From Vibrio ichthyoenteri ATCC 700023 (GTDB lineage: Bacteria; Pseudomonadota; Gammaproteobacteria; Enterobacterales; Vibrionaceae): DNA of 64,000 nucleotides. Made by a program: the position numbers and the translations under genes. Positions within the stretch are counted from its first letter, which is position 1; each line of letters begins with the position of its first letter. Positions 28,965 to 38,722 of the stretch are shown here, one piece after another. The DNA is taken from the NCBI RefSeq assembly GCF_000222605.1, contig NZ_AFWF01000003.1, positions 1 through 64,000 on the forward strand, given 5' to 3'. The notes beneath the pieces were generated by a model. It was not told where the DNA came from. It did no database searches and saw nothing but the letters and a program-made list of their open reading frames with translations.

Positions 28965-31151
28965 ATGGCAAAGGCCGAATTTTCATTGCGCGAAAAAGAC
29001 AGAAAGCGGCTGATAAAAGATCGAGTGGTACGATTTGCAGTTTCTGCTGGTGGTGTGGGTGTGCTCGCAGCGCTGGTGCTTATCTTTGTTTATTTGGCAA
29101 TGATGGTATTGCCACTGTTTTCTGATGCCAAACTCACTCCGAATGTTGCACAACAAGTGATCACCACACCGGCCCCTGTCGCGGCTGGTATTGATGAATA
29201 TGGTGAGCATGCGTTTGTGATCTCGCAACAAGGGCAAATCGACTTCTGGCCAGTCTCCTATTCAAGCACTCAACCGAAATTATCGGTGAATTTTGGCCAG
29301 CAATACAGTTTGTTTGCTCAAATGCCAAGCGCTCAAGGGTGGTTTGGTTTTGCGGCTGCTAACGGTGATGTCGCGTTGTTTCAGCCTCAAATGAGCAGTG
29401 CCATGGCCACGGAAGGACGCACATTTACCCCACAAGTTAATCGTTGGGATAGCCACATTAATTTGCTCTATCCTGATGTTCAGTTAGAACAATTTGCCTT
29501 TGCCGTGGATAAAATGGCGACCTTGGTTGGTTATTTTAGTGATCAGCGGGTACGCTTGCGCTGGCAAAATCCAGATCAAAGTATCAGCAGTTTTACTTTT
29601 CCAACCACATTACCAGATCTTGACCAACTGATTCTGACACCGGATGGCCGGACACTCTATCTTCGTAGTGGCTCCGAGCTTGTGGTGGCGAAGAAGTCGG
29701 GCGAAGGTTTTGTGGTGCGCGAAGTTGTTGATTTAAGTGAAGGCAAAGCAAAACATGCCGTGACAGATATCGATTTGCTTTCCGGTGCTTATTCTTTGTT
29801 GGTAACGCACAAAGATGGCTTGGTGTCACAATGGTTTGACGTGCTGAAAAACAAACAGCGTCATTTAACGTTGGTGCGTGAATTTAAGTTAGCATCCGAA
29901 CTACAGTTTTTGTTGCCAGATACCTACCGCAAAGGTTTTTACAGTTTCTACATTAATGGCACGGTACAGAGCCATTACACAACCAGCGAAAAGCTGGTGA
30001 TGTTTGAGCGAGCTTATCAGCAAGCCCCGCAGTTGGCCGGAATGTCGAAGAATGAGCAGTTTCTAGTCGCATTGTCAGGACAAGAATTGAGTGTCGCTCA
30101 TATTGATAATCCGTACCCGGAGATCTCTCTTTCTTCTTTGTGGCAAAAGGTTTGGTATGAAAGTTATCCTGAACCGACATTTGTATGGCAAACCACTTCT
30201 GCAAGCGATGAGTTTGAAGCCAAATTTAGCTTAGTACCGATTGCCTTTGGTACTTTAAAAGCGGCGGCTTTCGCGATGCTATTTGCCATTCCTGTTGCCG
30301 TGTTTGGTGCGATATATACCGCTTATTTCATGACCTCAAAGATGCGTCGGGTGGTGAAACCCTCAATTGAGTTGATGGAAGCATTGCCGACGGTGATCAT
30401 CGGCTTTCTTGCTGGCCTTTGGTTTGCTCCGGTTGTAGAAAGTCATTTGGCGGCGGTAACTGCGCTACTGCTGATTTTGCCGATTGCGATTGTCGCGATT
30501 GGTGCGCTATGGCATCTATTGCCATCACAGTGGACGCGACGTTTACCTAATGGTTGGCATGCGGCGATTTTGATGCCACTTATCGTGTTAATCACCGTGG
30601 TGATTTTGCAGCAAAGCGGCAATATTGAAATGTGGTGGTTTGATGGTGACGTGCGTGTTTTCTTAGCGCAAAAAGGTATCGATTTTGATCAGCGTAATGC
30701 GTTAGTGGTTGGGTTTGCGATGGGCTTTGCGGTGATCCCGACCATCTTTACCATTGCAGAAGATGCGATATTTTCCGTGCCTAAACACCTATCTGACGGC
30801 TCATTGGCGTTAGGAGCCACACCGTGGCAGACACTGATTTATGTGGTGTTGCTAACCGCAAGTCCCGGGATCTTTTCTGCGATTATGATGGGGCTTGGGC
30901 GAGCTGTTGGTGAAACCATGATTGTATTAATGGCAACCGGTAATACGCCGATTTTAGATTGGAACATTTTAGAAGGGATGCGTACCTTGTCTGCTACGAT
31001 TGCGGTTGAGATGCCGGAATCTGAAGTTGGTAGCTCGCACTTCCGTATTTTGTTCCTCGCCGCTTTGATTTTGTTAGTGTTTACTTTTGCGGTGAACTCA
31101 TTAGCAGAATGGGTTCGTCAACGTTTACGTGAGAAGTATCGCGCTTTGTAG
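28965..31151 (+). CDS. pstC: Phosphate ABC transporter permease PstC, enlarged form
   Basis: Encodes 728 aa, over twice the length of Escherichia coli PstC. After one membrane helix (about 27-55) comes about 360 residues of extracytoplasmic beta-rich sequence with repeated motifs (LILTPDGRTLYLRSGSEL, VTDIDLLSGAYSLLVTHKDG) suggesting a propeller-like fold. The permease core begins near residue 425 (FGTLKAAAFAMLFAIPVAVF) with the EAA-type loop [21 protein letters not shown]. It forms the membrane channel with PstA. Large variants of this kind are common in vibrios and relatives, to my knowledge. AGGTAGGTAGAG precedes the ATG. Confidence 0.88.
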   Translation: MAKAEFSLREKDRKRLIKDRVVRFAVSAGGVGVLAALVLIFVYLAMMVLPLFSDAKLTPNVAQQVITTPAPVAAGIDEYGEHAFVISQQGQIDFWPVSYSSTQPKLSVNFGQQYSLFAQMPSAQGWFGFAAANGDVALFQPQMSSAMATEGRTFTPQVNRWDSHINLLYPDVQLEQFAFAVDKMATLVGYFSDQRVRLRWQNPDQSISSFTFPTTLPDLDQLILTPDGRTLYLRSGSELVVAKKSGEGFVVREVVDLSEGKAKHAVTDIDLLSGAYSLLVTHKDGLVSQWFDVLKNKQRHLTLVREFKLASELQFLLPDTYRKGFYSFYINGTVQSHYTTSEKLVMFERAYQQAPQLAGMSKNEQFLVALSGQELSVAHIDNPYPEISLSSLWQKVWYESYPEPTFVWQTTSASDEFEAKFSLVPIAFGTLKAAAFAMLFAIPVAVFGAIYTAYFMTSKMRRVVKPSIELMEALPTVIIGFLAGLWFAPVVESHLAAVTALLLILPIAIVAIGALWHLLPSQWTRRLPNGWHAAILMPLIVLITVVILQQSGNIEMWWFDGDVRVFLAQKGIDFDQRNALVVGFAMGFAVIPTIFTIAEDAIFSVPKHLSDGSLALGATPWQTLIYVVLLTASPGIFSAIMMGLGRAVGETMIVLMATGNTPILDWNILEGMRTLSATIAVEMPESEVGSSHFRILFLAALILLVFTFAVNSLAEWVRQRLREKYRAL

Positions 31152-31209
31152 TGTGATGTTTCTGCTGTGCTTTTCGATAATTTGTCTTTGTTTATAGGAA
31201 TTACCATAC

Positions 31210-32856
31210 GTGTTTAAGTGGCTAAAATCAGGCGCACCATGGATCTGGTTGACCGGCGGGGCAGTAAGTATCAGCTTACTCTCGGTTTTGGGCTTGATGC
31301 TGCTTATTGGTTGGAAAGGGCTTTCTTACTTCTGGCCAACGCCATTATACCAATGGACAACGGAAGAAGGTCAGTCTTTGGTGGGGCAACTGTACGCTGA
31401 AGAATATGTACCGATCAGTCATTTGAAAGAAATGGATATTCCGTTGCCAGAGCAAGTGGCAAAGAAAGGTATGGTTAAACGCTTGAGCATTAAAGTCGCT
31501 AACCGAGATATCTATCCGGCAGACTTTATCTCTATCTTGGAAATTGATGTTCTACGGCGCACCCAGCCACTCGGTTGGGCAGTGATAGAGCGAACTCGTG
31601 GCGGCGATTTTTACGGTTTGCCGATCGCATACAAACGCGCGGATGGAACACAGCTTACTGACTATCACAGCGAATTGGATCGAGCGTTGAATTATAGCGA
31701 TGCGCTTCGGCAACAAATCGATACGATCATTAAGCAAGAAGTCCGTACCATCAGCGCTCAAGCGAATGAATTGCGTTTAGAGAAACGCAAACATGATCTG
31801 AATAATCAGCAAGATGAGCAATTTATTGCCCGTTTTACCGCGCAATCGAACCAGTTTAGCCAGCAATTGGCGCAAACCGAAGCCAAGTTGGATGAGTTAC
31901 GCGCTAAGTTGGCGCTGCAAGGGTTACTGGTAGAAGATATGACAGGCCAACGGGTATTGATTCCGTTAAGTCATATTCTGGATATTTGGTATCCCAATCA
32001 GATGACGCTGATGGAAAAAGTGGCTCATTGGGGTAAACAAGCGTGGAAGTTTCTCTCTGAAGATCCGCGAGAATCAAATTCCGAAGGCGGCGTCTTTCCG
32101 GCCATGTTTGGCACGGTGCTACTGGTGTTGATCATGTCGGTGATCGTGATGCCTTTGGGGGTAATTGCGGCAATCTACCTACATGAATACGCTAAGAATA
32201 ATGTATTTACTCGTATTATTCGTGTTGCGGTTATAAACCTGGCTGGAGTGCCATCGATCGTTTATGGCGTTTTTGGCTTAGGATTTTTTGTTTATACCGT
32301 GGGCGCTTCGATTGATAACGTGTTTTACGCAGAGCAACTGCCTGCTCCAACATTTGGCACACCGGGCTTGCTTTGGTCGGCTCTCACTTTAGCCGTATTG
32401 ACGTTACCGGTTGTGATCGTGGCAACGGAAGAAGGTTTAACTCGCATTCCTAACTCGGTTCGTCATGGCTCGCTTGCTTTAGGTGCAACTCAGTTTGAAA
32501 CCATGTGGCGTATTGTGCTGCCGATGGCAAGTCCAGCCATTATTACCGGGTTAATCTTGGCGGTGGCACGAGCGGCGGGAGAAGTTGCGCCTCTAATGTT
32601 AGTGGGGGCGGTTAAGCTTGCATCGAGTTTGCCCGTTGATAGTCAATTCCCTTATTTACACTTAGAGCGTAAGTTCATGCATTTAGGTTTTCATATCTAT
32701 GATGTTGGCTTTCAAACGACTAATATTGAAAGTGCACGACCGCTGGTTTATGCCACTTCATTTTTGCTCGTGACCGTGATTGTCGGCTTGAACTTAACGG
32801 CGATTAGCATTCGTAACAACTTACGTGAAAAATACCGAACTTTAGGACAAGATTAA
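31210..32856 (+). CDS. pstA: Phosphate ABC transporter permease PstA, enlarged form
   Basis: Encodes 548 aa from a GTG with TAGGAAT upstream; Escherichia coli PstA is about 296 aa. The extra sequence is an N-terminal region between the first membrane helix (14-37) and the core (from about 295), including a heptad-rich coiled coil at about 175-245. The core has [28 protein letters not shown] and the EAA loop [24 protein letters not shown]. It partners PstC; both have correspondingly large external parts that may interact. pstB begins 2 bases after its stop. Confidence 0.88.
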   Translation: MFKWLKSGAPWIWLTGGAVSISLLSVLGLMLLIGWKGLSYFWPTPLYQWTTEEGQSLVGQLYAEEYVPISHLKEMDIPLPEQVAKKGMVKRLSIKVANRDIYPADFISILEIDVLRRTQPLGWAVIERTRGGDFYGLPIAYKRADGTQLTDYHSELDRALNYSDALRQQIDTIIKQEVRTISAQANELRLEKRKHDLNNQQDEQFIARFTAQSNQFSQQLAQTEAKLDELRAKLALQGLLVEDMTGQRVLIPLSHILDIWYPNQMTLMEKVAHWGKQAWKFLSEDPRESNSEGGVFPAMFGTVLLVLIMSVIVMPLGVIAAIYLHEYAKNNVFTRIIRVAVINLAGVPSIVYGVFGLGFFVYTVGASIDNVFYAEQLPAPTFGTPGLLWSALTLAVLTLPVVIVATEEGLTRIPNSVRHGSLALGATQFETMWRIVLPMASPAIITGLILAVARAAGEVAPLMLVGAVKLASSLPVDSQFPYLHLERKFMHLGFHIYDVGFQTTNIESARPLVYATSFLLVTVIVGLNLTAISIRNNLREKYRTLGQD

Positions 32857-32858
32857 CC

Positions 32859-33677
32859 ATGTTTTCTGTCAATCAAGCATTAGGTTACCCAACCCCCTTA
32901 GACGTGAACAATCTCAGCGATGAGCAAACCGCAATTTCAATCGAAGGGTTAAACTTGTTCTATCAAAATAGCCAGGCGTTGAGTGACATTTCGATGCGCA
33001 TCCCTAAAGGTCAGGTAACGGCATTTATCGGCCCATCAGGCTGCGGAAAATCGACCTTACTGCGTTGTATTAATCGCATGAACGATCTGGTTGAGGGATG
33101 CCGAGTAAGCGGCCGTGTGACGCTACATGGCAAAAATGTCTACGATCCGGATGTTGATGTCGCCACTTTGCGCCGCCGTGTCGGAATGGTTTTCCAACGA
33201 CCAAACCCTTTCCCTAAATCAATTTACGAAAACGTGGTTTATGGCTTACGTTTGCAAGGACTAAAAAAGAGTCGTGTGCTCGATGATGCTGCAGAACGTG
33301 CTTTGCGTGCCGCTGCTCTATGGGATGAAGTGAAAGATCGCTTACATGAAAATGCGTTTGGTTTGTCTGGCGGTCAGCAACAACGTTTGGTGATCGCGCG
33401 TTCCATCGCGATTGAGCCAGAGGTGTTGTTATTGGATGAGCCAACTTCAGCTCTTGACCCTATTTCAACCTTAACGATTGAAGAGCTAATTAACGATCTA
33501 AAAACCAAATATACCGTCGTTATCGTGACACATAACATGCAACAAGCAGCGCGAGTGAGCGACCATACCGCTTTTATTCATATGGGAAAGTTGATCGAGT
33601 ACTCAGATACCGATTCTATTTTTACCTCCCCATTGAAAAAGCAGACGGAAGACTACATTACAGGTAGATACGGCTAA
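32859..33677 (+). CDS. pstB: Phosphate import ATP-binding protein PstB
   Basis: Encodes 272 aa, the usual length. Walker A is GPSGCGKST, the signature [16 protein letters not shown], Walker [15 protein letters not shown], and the switch histidine is in VIVTHNM. It hydrolyses ATP to drive PstCA. The [16 protein letters not shown] and [22 protein letters not shown] segments are specific to PstB. Confidence 0.96.
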   Translation: MFSVNQALGYPTPLDVNNLSDEQTAISIEGLNLFYQNSQALSDISMRIPKGQVTAFIGPSGCGKSTLLRCINRMNDLVEGCRVSGRVTLHGKNVYDPDVDVATLRRRVGMVFQRPNPFPKSIYENVVYGLRLQGLKKSRVLDDAAERALRAAALWDEVKDRLHENAFGLSGGQQQRLVIARSIAIEPEVLLLDEPTSALDPISTLTIEELINDLKTKYTVVIVTHNMQQAARVSDHTAFIHMGKLIEYSDTDSIFTSPLKKQTEDYITGRYG

Positions 33678-33766
33678 GCGTTCCGTTCTATTGGAAGCGG
33701 CAACGCCCACTCATTAAGAGATACTGTTTATCTCTATTCTTACCTTAAGGGAGCTACACCTCATTC

Positions 33767-34465
33767 ATGAACTTTGGACGCCACATTTCAGGTCAATTTA
33801 ACGTCGAACTTGAGTCGATTCGAACCCATGTACTTACCATGGGCGGCTTGGTCGAACAGCAACTTTCTTTTGCGATGCAGGCATTGCATAAAGAGGATAT
33901 GGAGCTGGCGAAAAAAGTGGTACGTGACGATCATAAAGTGAATGCGATGGAAGTGTCGATTGATGAGGCGTGTACGCGGATTATTGCTAAACGCCAACCC
34001 ACGGCGAAAGACTTACGTTTAATCATGGCGATCATCAAAACCATCACCGATCTTGAACGGATTGGTGATGTCGCGACCAGTATCGCTAAAGTGGCGATAG
34101 AGAACCCTTCTACACAAGAGCGCCAATTCCATGTTTCGCTAGAGCCATTATGTCGTCAAGCCGTGAGTATGTTGCACCAAGTGTTAGATGCGTTTGCCCG
34201 TATGGATGTCGATGCGGCAGCCGCAGTGTATAAGCTCGATGACCGTTTGGATGCTGAGTATGAAGCAGTCGTGCGCCAATTAATGACTTATATGATGGAA
34301 GATCCTAAAAATATCCCTCATATCCTACAAGTCATGTGGTCAGCACGTGCAATTGAACGTGTTGGCGATCGTTGCCAAAACATTTGTGAATACATCATTT
34401 ACTTTGTTAAAGGCAAAGATGTTCGTCACCTTGGTGAGCAAAGCATTGATGATGCGCTGCGTTAA
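33767..34465 (+). CDS. phoU: Phosphate signalling protein PhoU
   Basis: Encodes 232 aa of two tandem three-helix bundles with the metal-binding motifs: [26 protein letters not shown] and [13 protein letters not shown] in the first, and the partner [18 protein letters not shown] in the second. PhoU bridges the Pst transporter and PhoR and holds the kinase off when phosphate is plentiful. It is the last gene of the pst unit. Its TAA overlaps the stop of the convergent membrane-protein gene. Confidence 0.96.
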   Translation: MNFGRHISGQFNVELESIRTHVLTMGGLVEQQLSFAMQALHKEDMELAKKVVRDDHKVNAMEVSIDEACTRIIAKRQPTAKDLRLIMAIIKTITDLERIGDVATSIAKVAIENPSTQERQFHVSLEPLCRQAVSMLHQVLDAFARMDVDAAAAVYKLDDRLDAEYEAVVRQLMTYMMEDPKNIPHILQVMWSARAIERVGDRCQNICEYIIYFVKGKDVRHLGEQSIDDALR

Positions 34466-34968
34466 AAACGCAGCGTCACGCCAGTACTGAACGTGGTTGA
34501 AAAATCACTGCTTAAATAGGTGTTCTTATTGTCGATATAGTTGATATCGATCCCAGCACGCAGACCAATCGTGTCGTTTATTTGCAGTACCCAGGCCGCC
34601 GCAGTGCTGACACCTGAGCCATCACGATATTTGGTCGGTGAGAAAATATAGTTGCGGCTACCTTCATATTCCACTCCCCCTATCTCAACTTGAAAGCCAA
34701 ACATCGGTGCTTGCGGCAAATTATATTGCGCGCCAATGCGATAGGTTTTGAGTCGATCTTTGTCGGTCAGGATATTGGCCGAAGTATGGCTATAACTCAT
34801 ATATAACGCGTCCAACCCAAGCACGTCAGTGATACCGACTTGTAAGCCTCCACCTAAATTCCCCGAACCCACATATGGGCCTAATTTTAATTCTGGTGAA
34901 ATGTGCAGCCCTGAAGCGAATGAGCCAAAGCTGGCCAGAAGACTGAATGTGATGAGAGTCTTTTTCAT
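34462..34968 (-). CDS. Small outer-membrane beta-barrel protein, function unknown
   Basis: Encodes 168 aa with a signal peptide ([20 protein letters not shown]) and a mature part made of alternating amphipathic strands ending in GVTLRF, the C-terminal Phe typical of barrels assembled by the BAM machine. Roughly eight strands would fit its length, like OmpW- or OmpA-barrel-sized proteins. I cannot assign a named family. It converges with phoU with the stops overlapping; whether it belongs to the phosphate response is unknown, and no Pho box is seen upstream. Confidence 0.75.
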   Translation of the reverse strand: MKKTLITFSLLASFGSFASGLHISPELKLGPYVGSGNLGGGLQVGITDVLGLDALYMSYSHTSANILTDKDRLKTYRIGAQYNLPQAPMFGFQVEIGGVEYEGSRNYIFSPTKYRDGSGVSTAAAWVLQINDTIGLRAGIDINYIDNKNTYLSSDFSTTFSTGVTLRF

Positions 34969-35178
34969 AGCTATAACCTAAAGTCAGTAAAAATTGGTCA
35001 CCTTGCCGAGTCCTAAGGCGGTGGAATGGGCTGACAATGGGTTGATAAAAGGGCTCTTTCATCGCTATCACTCAGCCTTTCCTTATTCGCTATCCATAAC
35101 GAAGCAATGGGAACGGGGCTATGATATTGATAAGGCATTGGTGGTTCTAATGGTTGTAACTTATAGATCTGATAAGCT
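34969..35178. other. Intergenic region between the barrel protein and LysR genes
   Basis: About 210 bases without a supported gene. It should hold the promoter of the barrel-protein gene and the end of the LysR transcript. I see no clear terminator hairpin. Confidence 0.4.
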
Positions 35179-36108
35179 TTAGTTATTAGAAATTTGCTCA
35201 TTGAGCACATAAAGGACTTGCTCATAAAGCCAATTAATCAGTGGGTTATGACGATATTTGCTGTGGTAATAGCCATAGACAGGATAGCGGAATGGTTCAC
35301 CGTTGACGTGCGCATTCATGCTACGTAACAGCGGGTAATTGTGAATGGGGAAAAGGTTGGAATGAGGTAAAAATAGGTCGCTATGAACGACCACATCGAC
35401 AGCTGCCATGACGAATTCAGAGCGGAACTTTACGTTTACCTCAACGCCTTCACGCCTCATCACTTCAGCAGCAAGGCTAAAATCATCGTTCCAGCCGGGG
35501 ATTATAATAGAGGCGATATCATAGCCATGCATATCATGAGCATTGACGGATTCTCGCTGTACGGGATGATCTTTGCGCACAATCACTTTTGATGTAAGTT
35601 CCACCAATAAACGTGAGTAGATGTGCTGCGGGAAGTCATGATCGTAATTGATGCCAAATAACACATCGCCATTTTTCATTTCATCAAAAGTGCTTTTATT
35701 CCAACTGATTAGTTCAATAGTACAGTTTGGTGCGAGTTGCTGAAAACGTTGAAAAAGCGTCCCGGACAAACACGTAAGTACAATGGGTGCAACCGCAATG
35801 CGAATGGGAGTGTTGATGTTTAAAGGATCAAACTCTGGATTGCGATTAAGCGTGCTGGCAAGGCCATCTAAGTGAGGCGTTATATTGTCAGCAAGCTCTT
35901 GGGCGAAAGGAGTCGCTTCCAAGCCGCCATGCACTTTAACAAATAACTCATCTTCAAAGTGATGGCGAAGTTTCTGCAGTGCTTGACTGATCGCAGGCTG
36001 TGAAACAAACAGGCGCTTAGAGGCTTTGCGCATGTTGCACTCTTGGGAGAGGACAAGAAAAGTTCGCAGTAGATTTAAATCTAAACTGTAAAACAGATCT
36101 TTATTCAT
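35179..36108 (-). CDS. LysR-family transcriptional regulator
   Basis: Encodes 309 aa: a winged helix-turn-helix at about 10-70 (MRKASKRLFVSQPAISQALQKL) and a LysR substrate-binding domain from about 95. It has a strong AAGGAGAG ribosome-binding site. It follows cutC by 58 bases on the same strand and so may be cotranscribed with it, which is unusual for LysR genes, commonly divergent from their target. Target and ligand are not predictable. Confidence 0.88.
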   Translation of the reverse strand: MNKDLFYSLDLNLLRTFLVLSQECNMRKASKRLFVSQPAISQALQKLRHHFEDELFVKVHGGLEATPFAQELADNITPHLDGLASTLNRNPEFDPLNINTPIRIAVAPIVLTCLSGTLFQRFQQLAPNCTIELISWNKSTFDEMKNGDVLFGINYDHDFPQHIYSRLLVELTSKVIVRKDHPVQRESVNAHDMHGYDIASIIIPGWNDDFSLAAEVMRREGVEVNVKFRSEFVMAAVDVVVHSDLFLPHSNLFPIHNYPLLRSMNAHVNGEPFRYPVYGYYHSKYRHNPLINWLYEQVLYVLNEQISNN

Positions 36109-36166
36109 GCCACTCTCCTTATGTGCTACCTCATGCTAACACCTGTTTGTTAGCGATTAAATGGAA

Positions 36167-36913
36167 TTATCGATTTAGCGAGTGGGCAACGGCAGCGATC
36201 TTATTACTATCAGTAACGGGAATAATGAAGTCATCAATGGCATTATTGCCCATTTTAACCTCATCCGAGACCGTTTCCATTAAGCTCTGGCGAGTGGACT
36301 TTCCGGAGAGATGTACTTGCATGACGCCGGTTTTAGCGGTTATCACACCGACATTGTCTGCGGTTAAACCGGCTCCTGCCATAATTGCGAAGCGGCCATC
36401 TGCTTGTTCTACCATCTGTTTGAGTACAGGTACACCTTGCTCTACATTGGGCGCTAAGCCAGAAGTGAGGATTCGTTCACAGCCGAGTTGTGCTATTTGC
36501 TCAAGGGCTTGTTCGATATCGCTACATTGGTCGATAGCGCGATGGAAAGTGACGCCTAAATTGCATTCTGTTGCGGTTGCCATTAAGCGTACAGCTTGAG
36601 CCATGTTGATATGGCCTTGCGCGGTTAATACGCCAAAAACGACGCCTTGTAGTCCCGCTTGAGCCGCCGCTTTGATATCCAGTAGCATGGCGTCGATATC
36701 ATCTTGGTCATAAATAAAGTCGCCTTGGCGAGGACGAATCATGGCATAAACTGGGATTGAAGAAAGGGCAGCAGCGCGTTGCATAAAACCAAAACTAGGG
36801 GTTAAACCACCTAAAGCAAGTGACGAGCACAGCTCGATACGATCGGTGCCACCAGCAATTGCTTGATGAAGAGACTCTAAGTTATCAATACAAACTTCAA
36901 TTTGGTAAGTCAT
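36167..36913 (-). CDS. cutC: CutC family protein
   Basis: Encodes 248 aa with the CutC TIM-barrel features: [35 protein letters not shown] at the N-terminus, MIRPRQGDF, and GVTFHRAID. CutC was named for copper homeostasis, but that link was later questioned in Escherichia coli, where the phenotype traced to a small RNA (MicL) from the cutC region; I see no evidence for that RNA here. The true substrate of the protein is not settled. Confidence 0.92.
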   Translation of the reverse strand: MTYQIEVCIDNLESLHQAIAGGTDRIELCSSLALGGLTPSFGFMQRAAALSSIPVYAMIRPRQGDFIYDQDDIDAMLLDIKAAAQAGLQGVVFGVLTAQGHINMAQAVRLMATATECNLGVTFHRAIDQCSDIEQALEQIAQLGCERILTSGLAPNVEQGVPVLKQMVEQADGRFAIMAGAGLTADNVGVITAKTGVMQVHLSGKSTRQSLMETVSDEVKMGNNAIDDFIIPVTDSNKIAAVAHSLNR

Positions 36914-37069
36914 AGCAAGGACTCAAGTAATTAAGACCTTAATATTTTAACTGAGCGCAGAGCATTGAATAGGGTAAAGATAAGCGATTGGCTTTCCCTG
37001 TTATTTTTTATGCATATTAGTTTGTGAGTCGGGGGGGGAGGAAGATCAGTTATTGGTGCTCTAGATATG
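36914..37069. other. Intergenic region with a G8 homopolymer
   Basis: About 155 bases between cutC and the tRNA terminator. It contains a run of eight G at 37031-37038, about 118 bases upstream of cutC. No gene is seen; the cutC promoter should be here. Confidence 0.4.
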
Positions 37070-37098
37070 AAAAAAGCCAGCTCAATGAGCTGGCTTTT
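37070..37098 (-). terminator. Intrinsic terminator of the tRNA-Tyr operon
   Basis: AAAAGCCAGCTC / GAGCTGGCTTTT, a perfect 12-bp stem with a 3-nt loop, immediately past the second tRNA-Tyr, with a T run on the minus strand. Confidence 0.9.
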
Positions 37099-37106
37099 AA
37101 GCAATA

Positions 37107-37191
<85 letters not shown>

Positions 37192-37288
37192 AGGGTGTTT
37201 TCTTACTCTTCGCAAAGTAAGCTTAAATGAGGTTTTCCCAACACATTCATTCAAGTTGCTCTCATACTCTAATCAAGCAGAGAAAATA

Positions 37289-37373
<85 letters not shown>

Positions 37374-37424
37374 AGGGTATTTTTATACTTAAAAGAAGTT
37401 TTCCCAACGCATCTCTCAAGTTCG

Positions 37425-37458
37425 GAGCGCATCATAGCAAACTCCTAAATACTGTAAA
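37425..37458 (-). promoter_or_regulatory. Promoter of the tRNA-Tyr operon
   Basis: On the minus strand TTTACA (37453-37458), a 16-bp spacer and TATGAT (37431-37436) are followed by the GC-rich discriminator GCGCTC, the form expected for growth-rate and ppGpp-controlled stable RNA promoters. It lies about 55 bases upstream of the first tRNA. Confidence 0.75.
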
Positions 37459-37645
37459 GCGTTTTTCTTCTGATTTTGAGTTGAATGGTGTCTTTTTGGA
37501 CAAAGACGCCTGTAATTGAACGTTTTACTAGCAATTGAGGTGATCTTTAATTGCGATAGAGGTTAGAGGATTTACATTCCTTGACGTTTCTGGGGCGTAA
37601 TTATGGGTAAAATAACCTTAGATATTTCTGGAAGAATACATAGCA

Positions 37646-38722
37646 ATGAAAAATAAACTGATTCTAAGCTTACTCGCTGCCTCTATTTTAAGCGCTTCGC
37701 CTGCAACCTTTGCTCGAGGGCCACAAGGTTCGCAAGCCGTTACTGTAGTGACTGAACAAGTCCAAACCCACCAAGTTTCTCAATCACTTTCGTTAGTGGG
37801 TAAATTAGAAGCGGCTCAATCGGTAATGGTATCGCCAGAAACCACCGGTAAGGTGGAAATGATAGCAGTCAAAGCTAATCAGGAAGTCAAGAAAGGCCAG
37901 CTGCTGATCCAACTTAATGATGATAAAGCGCGAGCGTCAGTGAAAGAAGCGCAGGCGTATTTAAAAGATGAACAACGTAAGCTGAAAGAGTTTGAGCGCT
38001 TGGTTAAGCGCAACGCTATTACTCAAACGGAAATCGATGCGCAAAAAACCAATGTAGAGATTGCTCAGGCGCGTCTTGATGCGGCCAATGCCAATTTAAA
38101 AGATTTGCACATTAGCGCGCCGTTTGCGGGCACCATCGGCTTTATTGATTTTAGCCGCGGAAAAATGGTTTCTGCAGGAACAGAGTTACTCTCACTAGAT
38201 GATCTTTCGGTAATGCAGTTGGATCTGCAAGTACCAGAGCGTTACCTCGCTAAGATTGAGCAAGGCATGTTAGTTACCGCGATGAGCAGCGCTTGGGACA
38301 GCCAAGTGTTCCAAGGTGAAGTGGTGGGGATTGATTCTCGTATTAACCAAGAAACGCTCAATTTGCGTGTCCGCATTAATTTCCAGAATAACGATTTAAA
38401 ACTTAAACCAGGCATGCTGGTTTCGGCTGATATGGATTTTCCTGCGATTAACGCACCGATTATTCCGGTACAAGCATTGGAATACTCAGGTACTAAGCGC
38501 TACGTCTATGTGGTTGGTGAGGATAATCAAGCGAAACGTACGCAAGTCTTCTTGGGCGCTCGTGTAGAGAACCAAGTTGTGATCACTGAAGGGCTAAATA
38601 TTGGCGATAAAATTGTGGTGCAAGGTATCGTGAATATGCGTGATGGCGCGAAAGTGAAAGAACAAGGCAGTGCAGCAAAGCCAGCAGCGACCAAAGAGCT
38701 ACCAGCAAAAGGTGACAAGTAA
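37646..38722 (+). CDS. RND efflux periplasmic adaptor subunit
   Basis: Encodes 358 aa with a signal peptide (1-23, ending TFA) but no lipobox. The order is that of membrane fusion proteins: beta-barrel start, biotinyl-lipoyl half (SPETTGKVEMIAVKANQEVKKGQLLIQLND), alpha-hairpin (about 85-140), second lipoyl half (LKDLHISAPFAGTIGFIDFSRG), then barrel and membrane-proximal domains. It links the RND pump to an outer-membrane channel. Its stop overlaps the start of the pump gene. No outer-membrane factor gene is adjacent, so TolC is probably shared. Confidence 0.92.
   Translation: MKNKLILSLLAASILSASPATFARGPQGSQAVTVVTEQVQTHQVSQSLSLVGKLEAAQSVMVSPETTGKVEMIAVKANQEVKKGQLLIQLNDDKARASVKEAQAYLKDEQRKLKEFERLVKRNAITQTEIDAQKTNVEIAQARLDAANANLKDLHISAPFAGTIGFIDFSRGKMVSAGTELLSLDDLSVMQLDLQVPERYLAKIEQGMLVTAMSSAWDSQVFQGEVVGIDSRINQETLNLRVRINFQNNDLKLKPGMLVSADMDFPAINAPIIPVQALEYSGTKRYVYVVGEDNQAKRTQVFLGARVENQVVITEGLNIGDKIVVQGIVNMRDGAKVKEQGSAAKPAATKELPAKGDK

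Noticed and set aside
33678-33766. Separate regulatory hairpin between pstB and phoU
   Set aside because: Only short imperfect pairing (GCGTTCC with GGAAGC, and GCGTT with AACGC) is seen; not strong enough to call.
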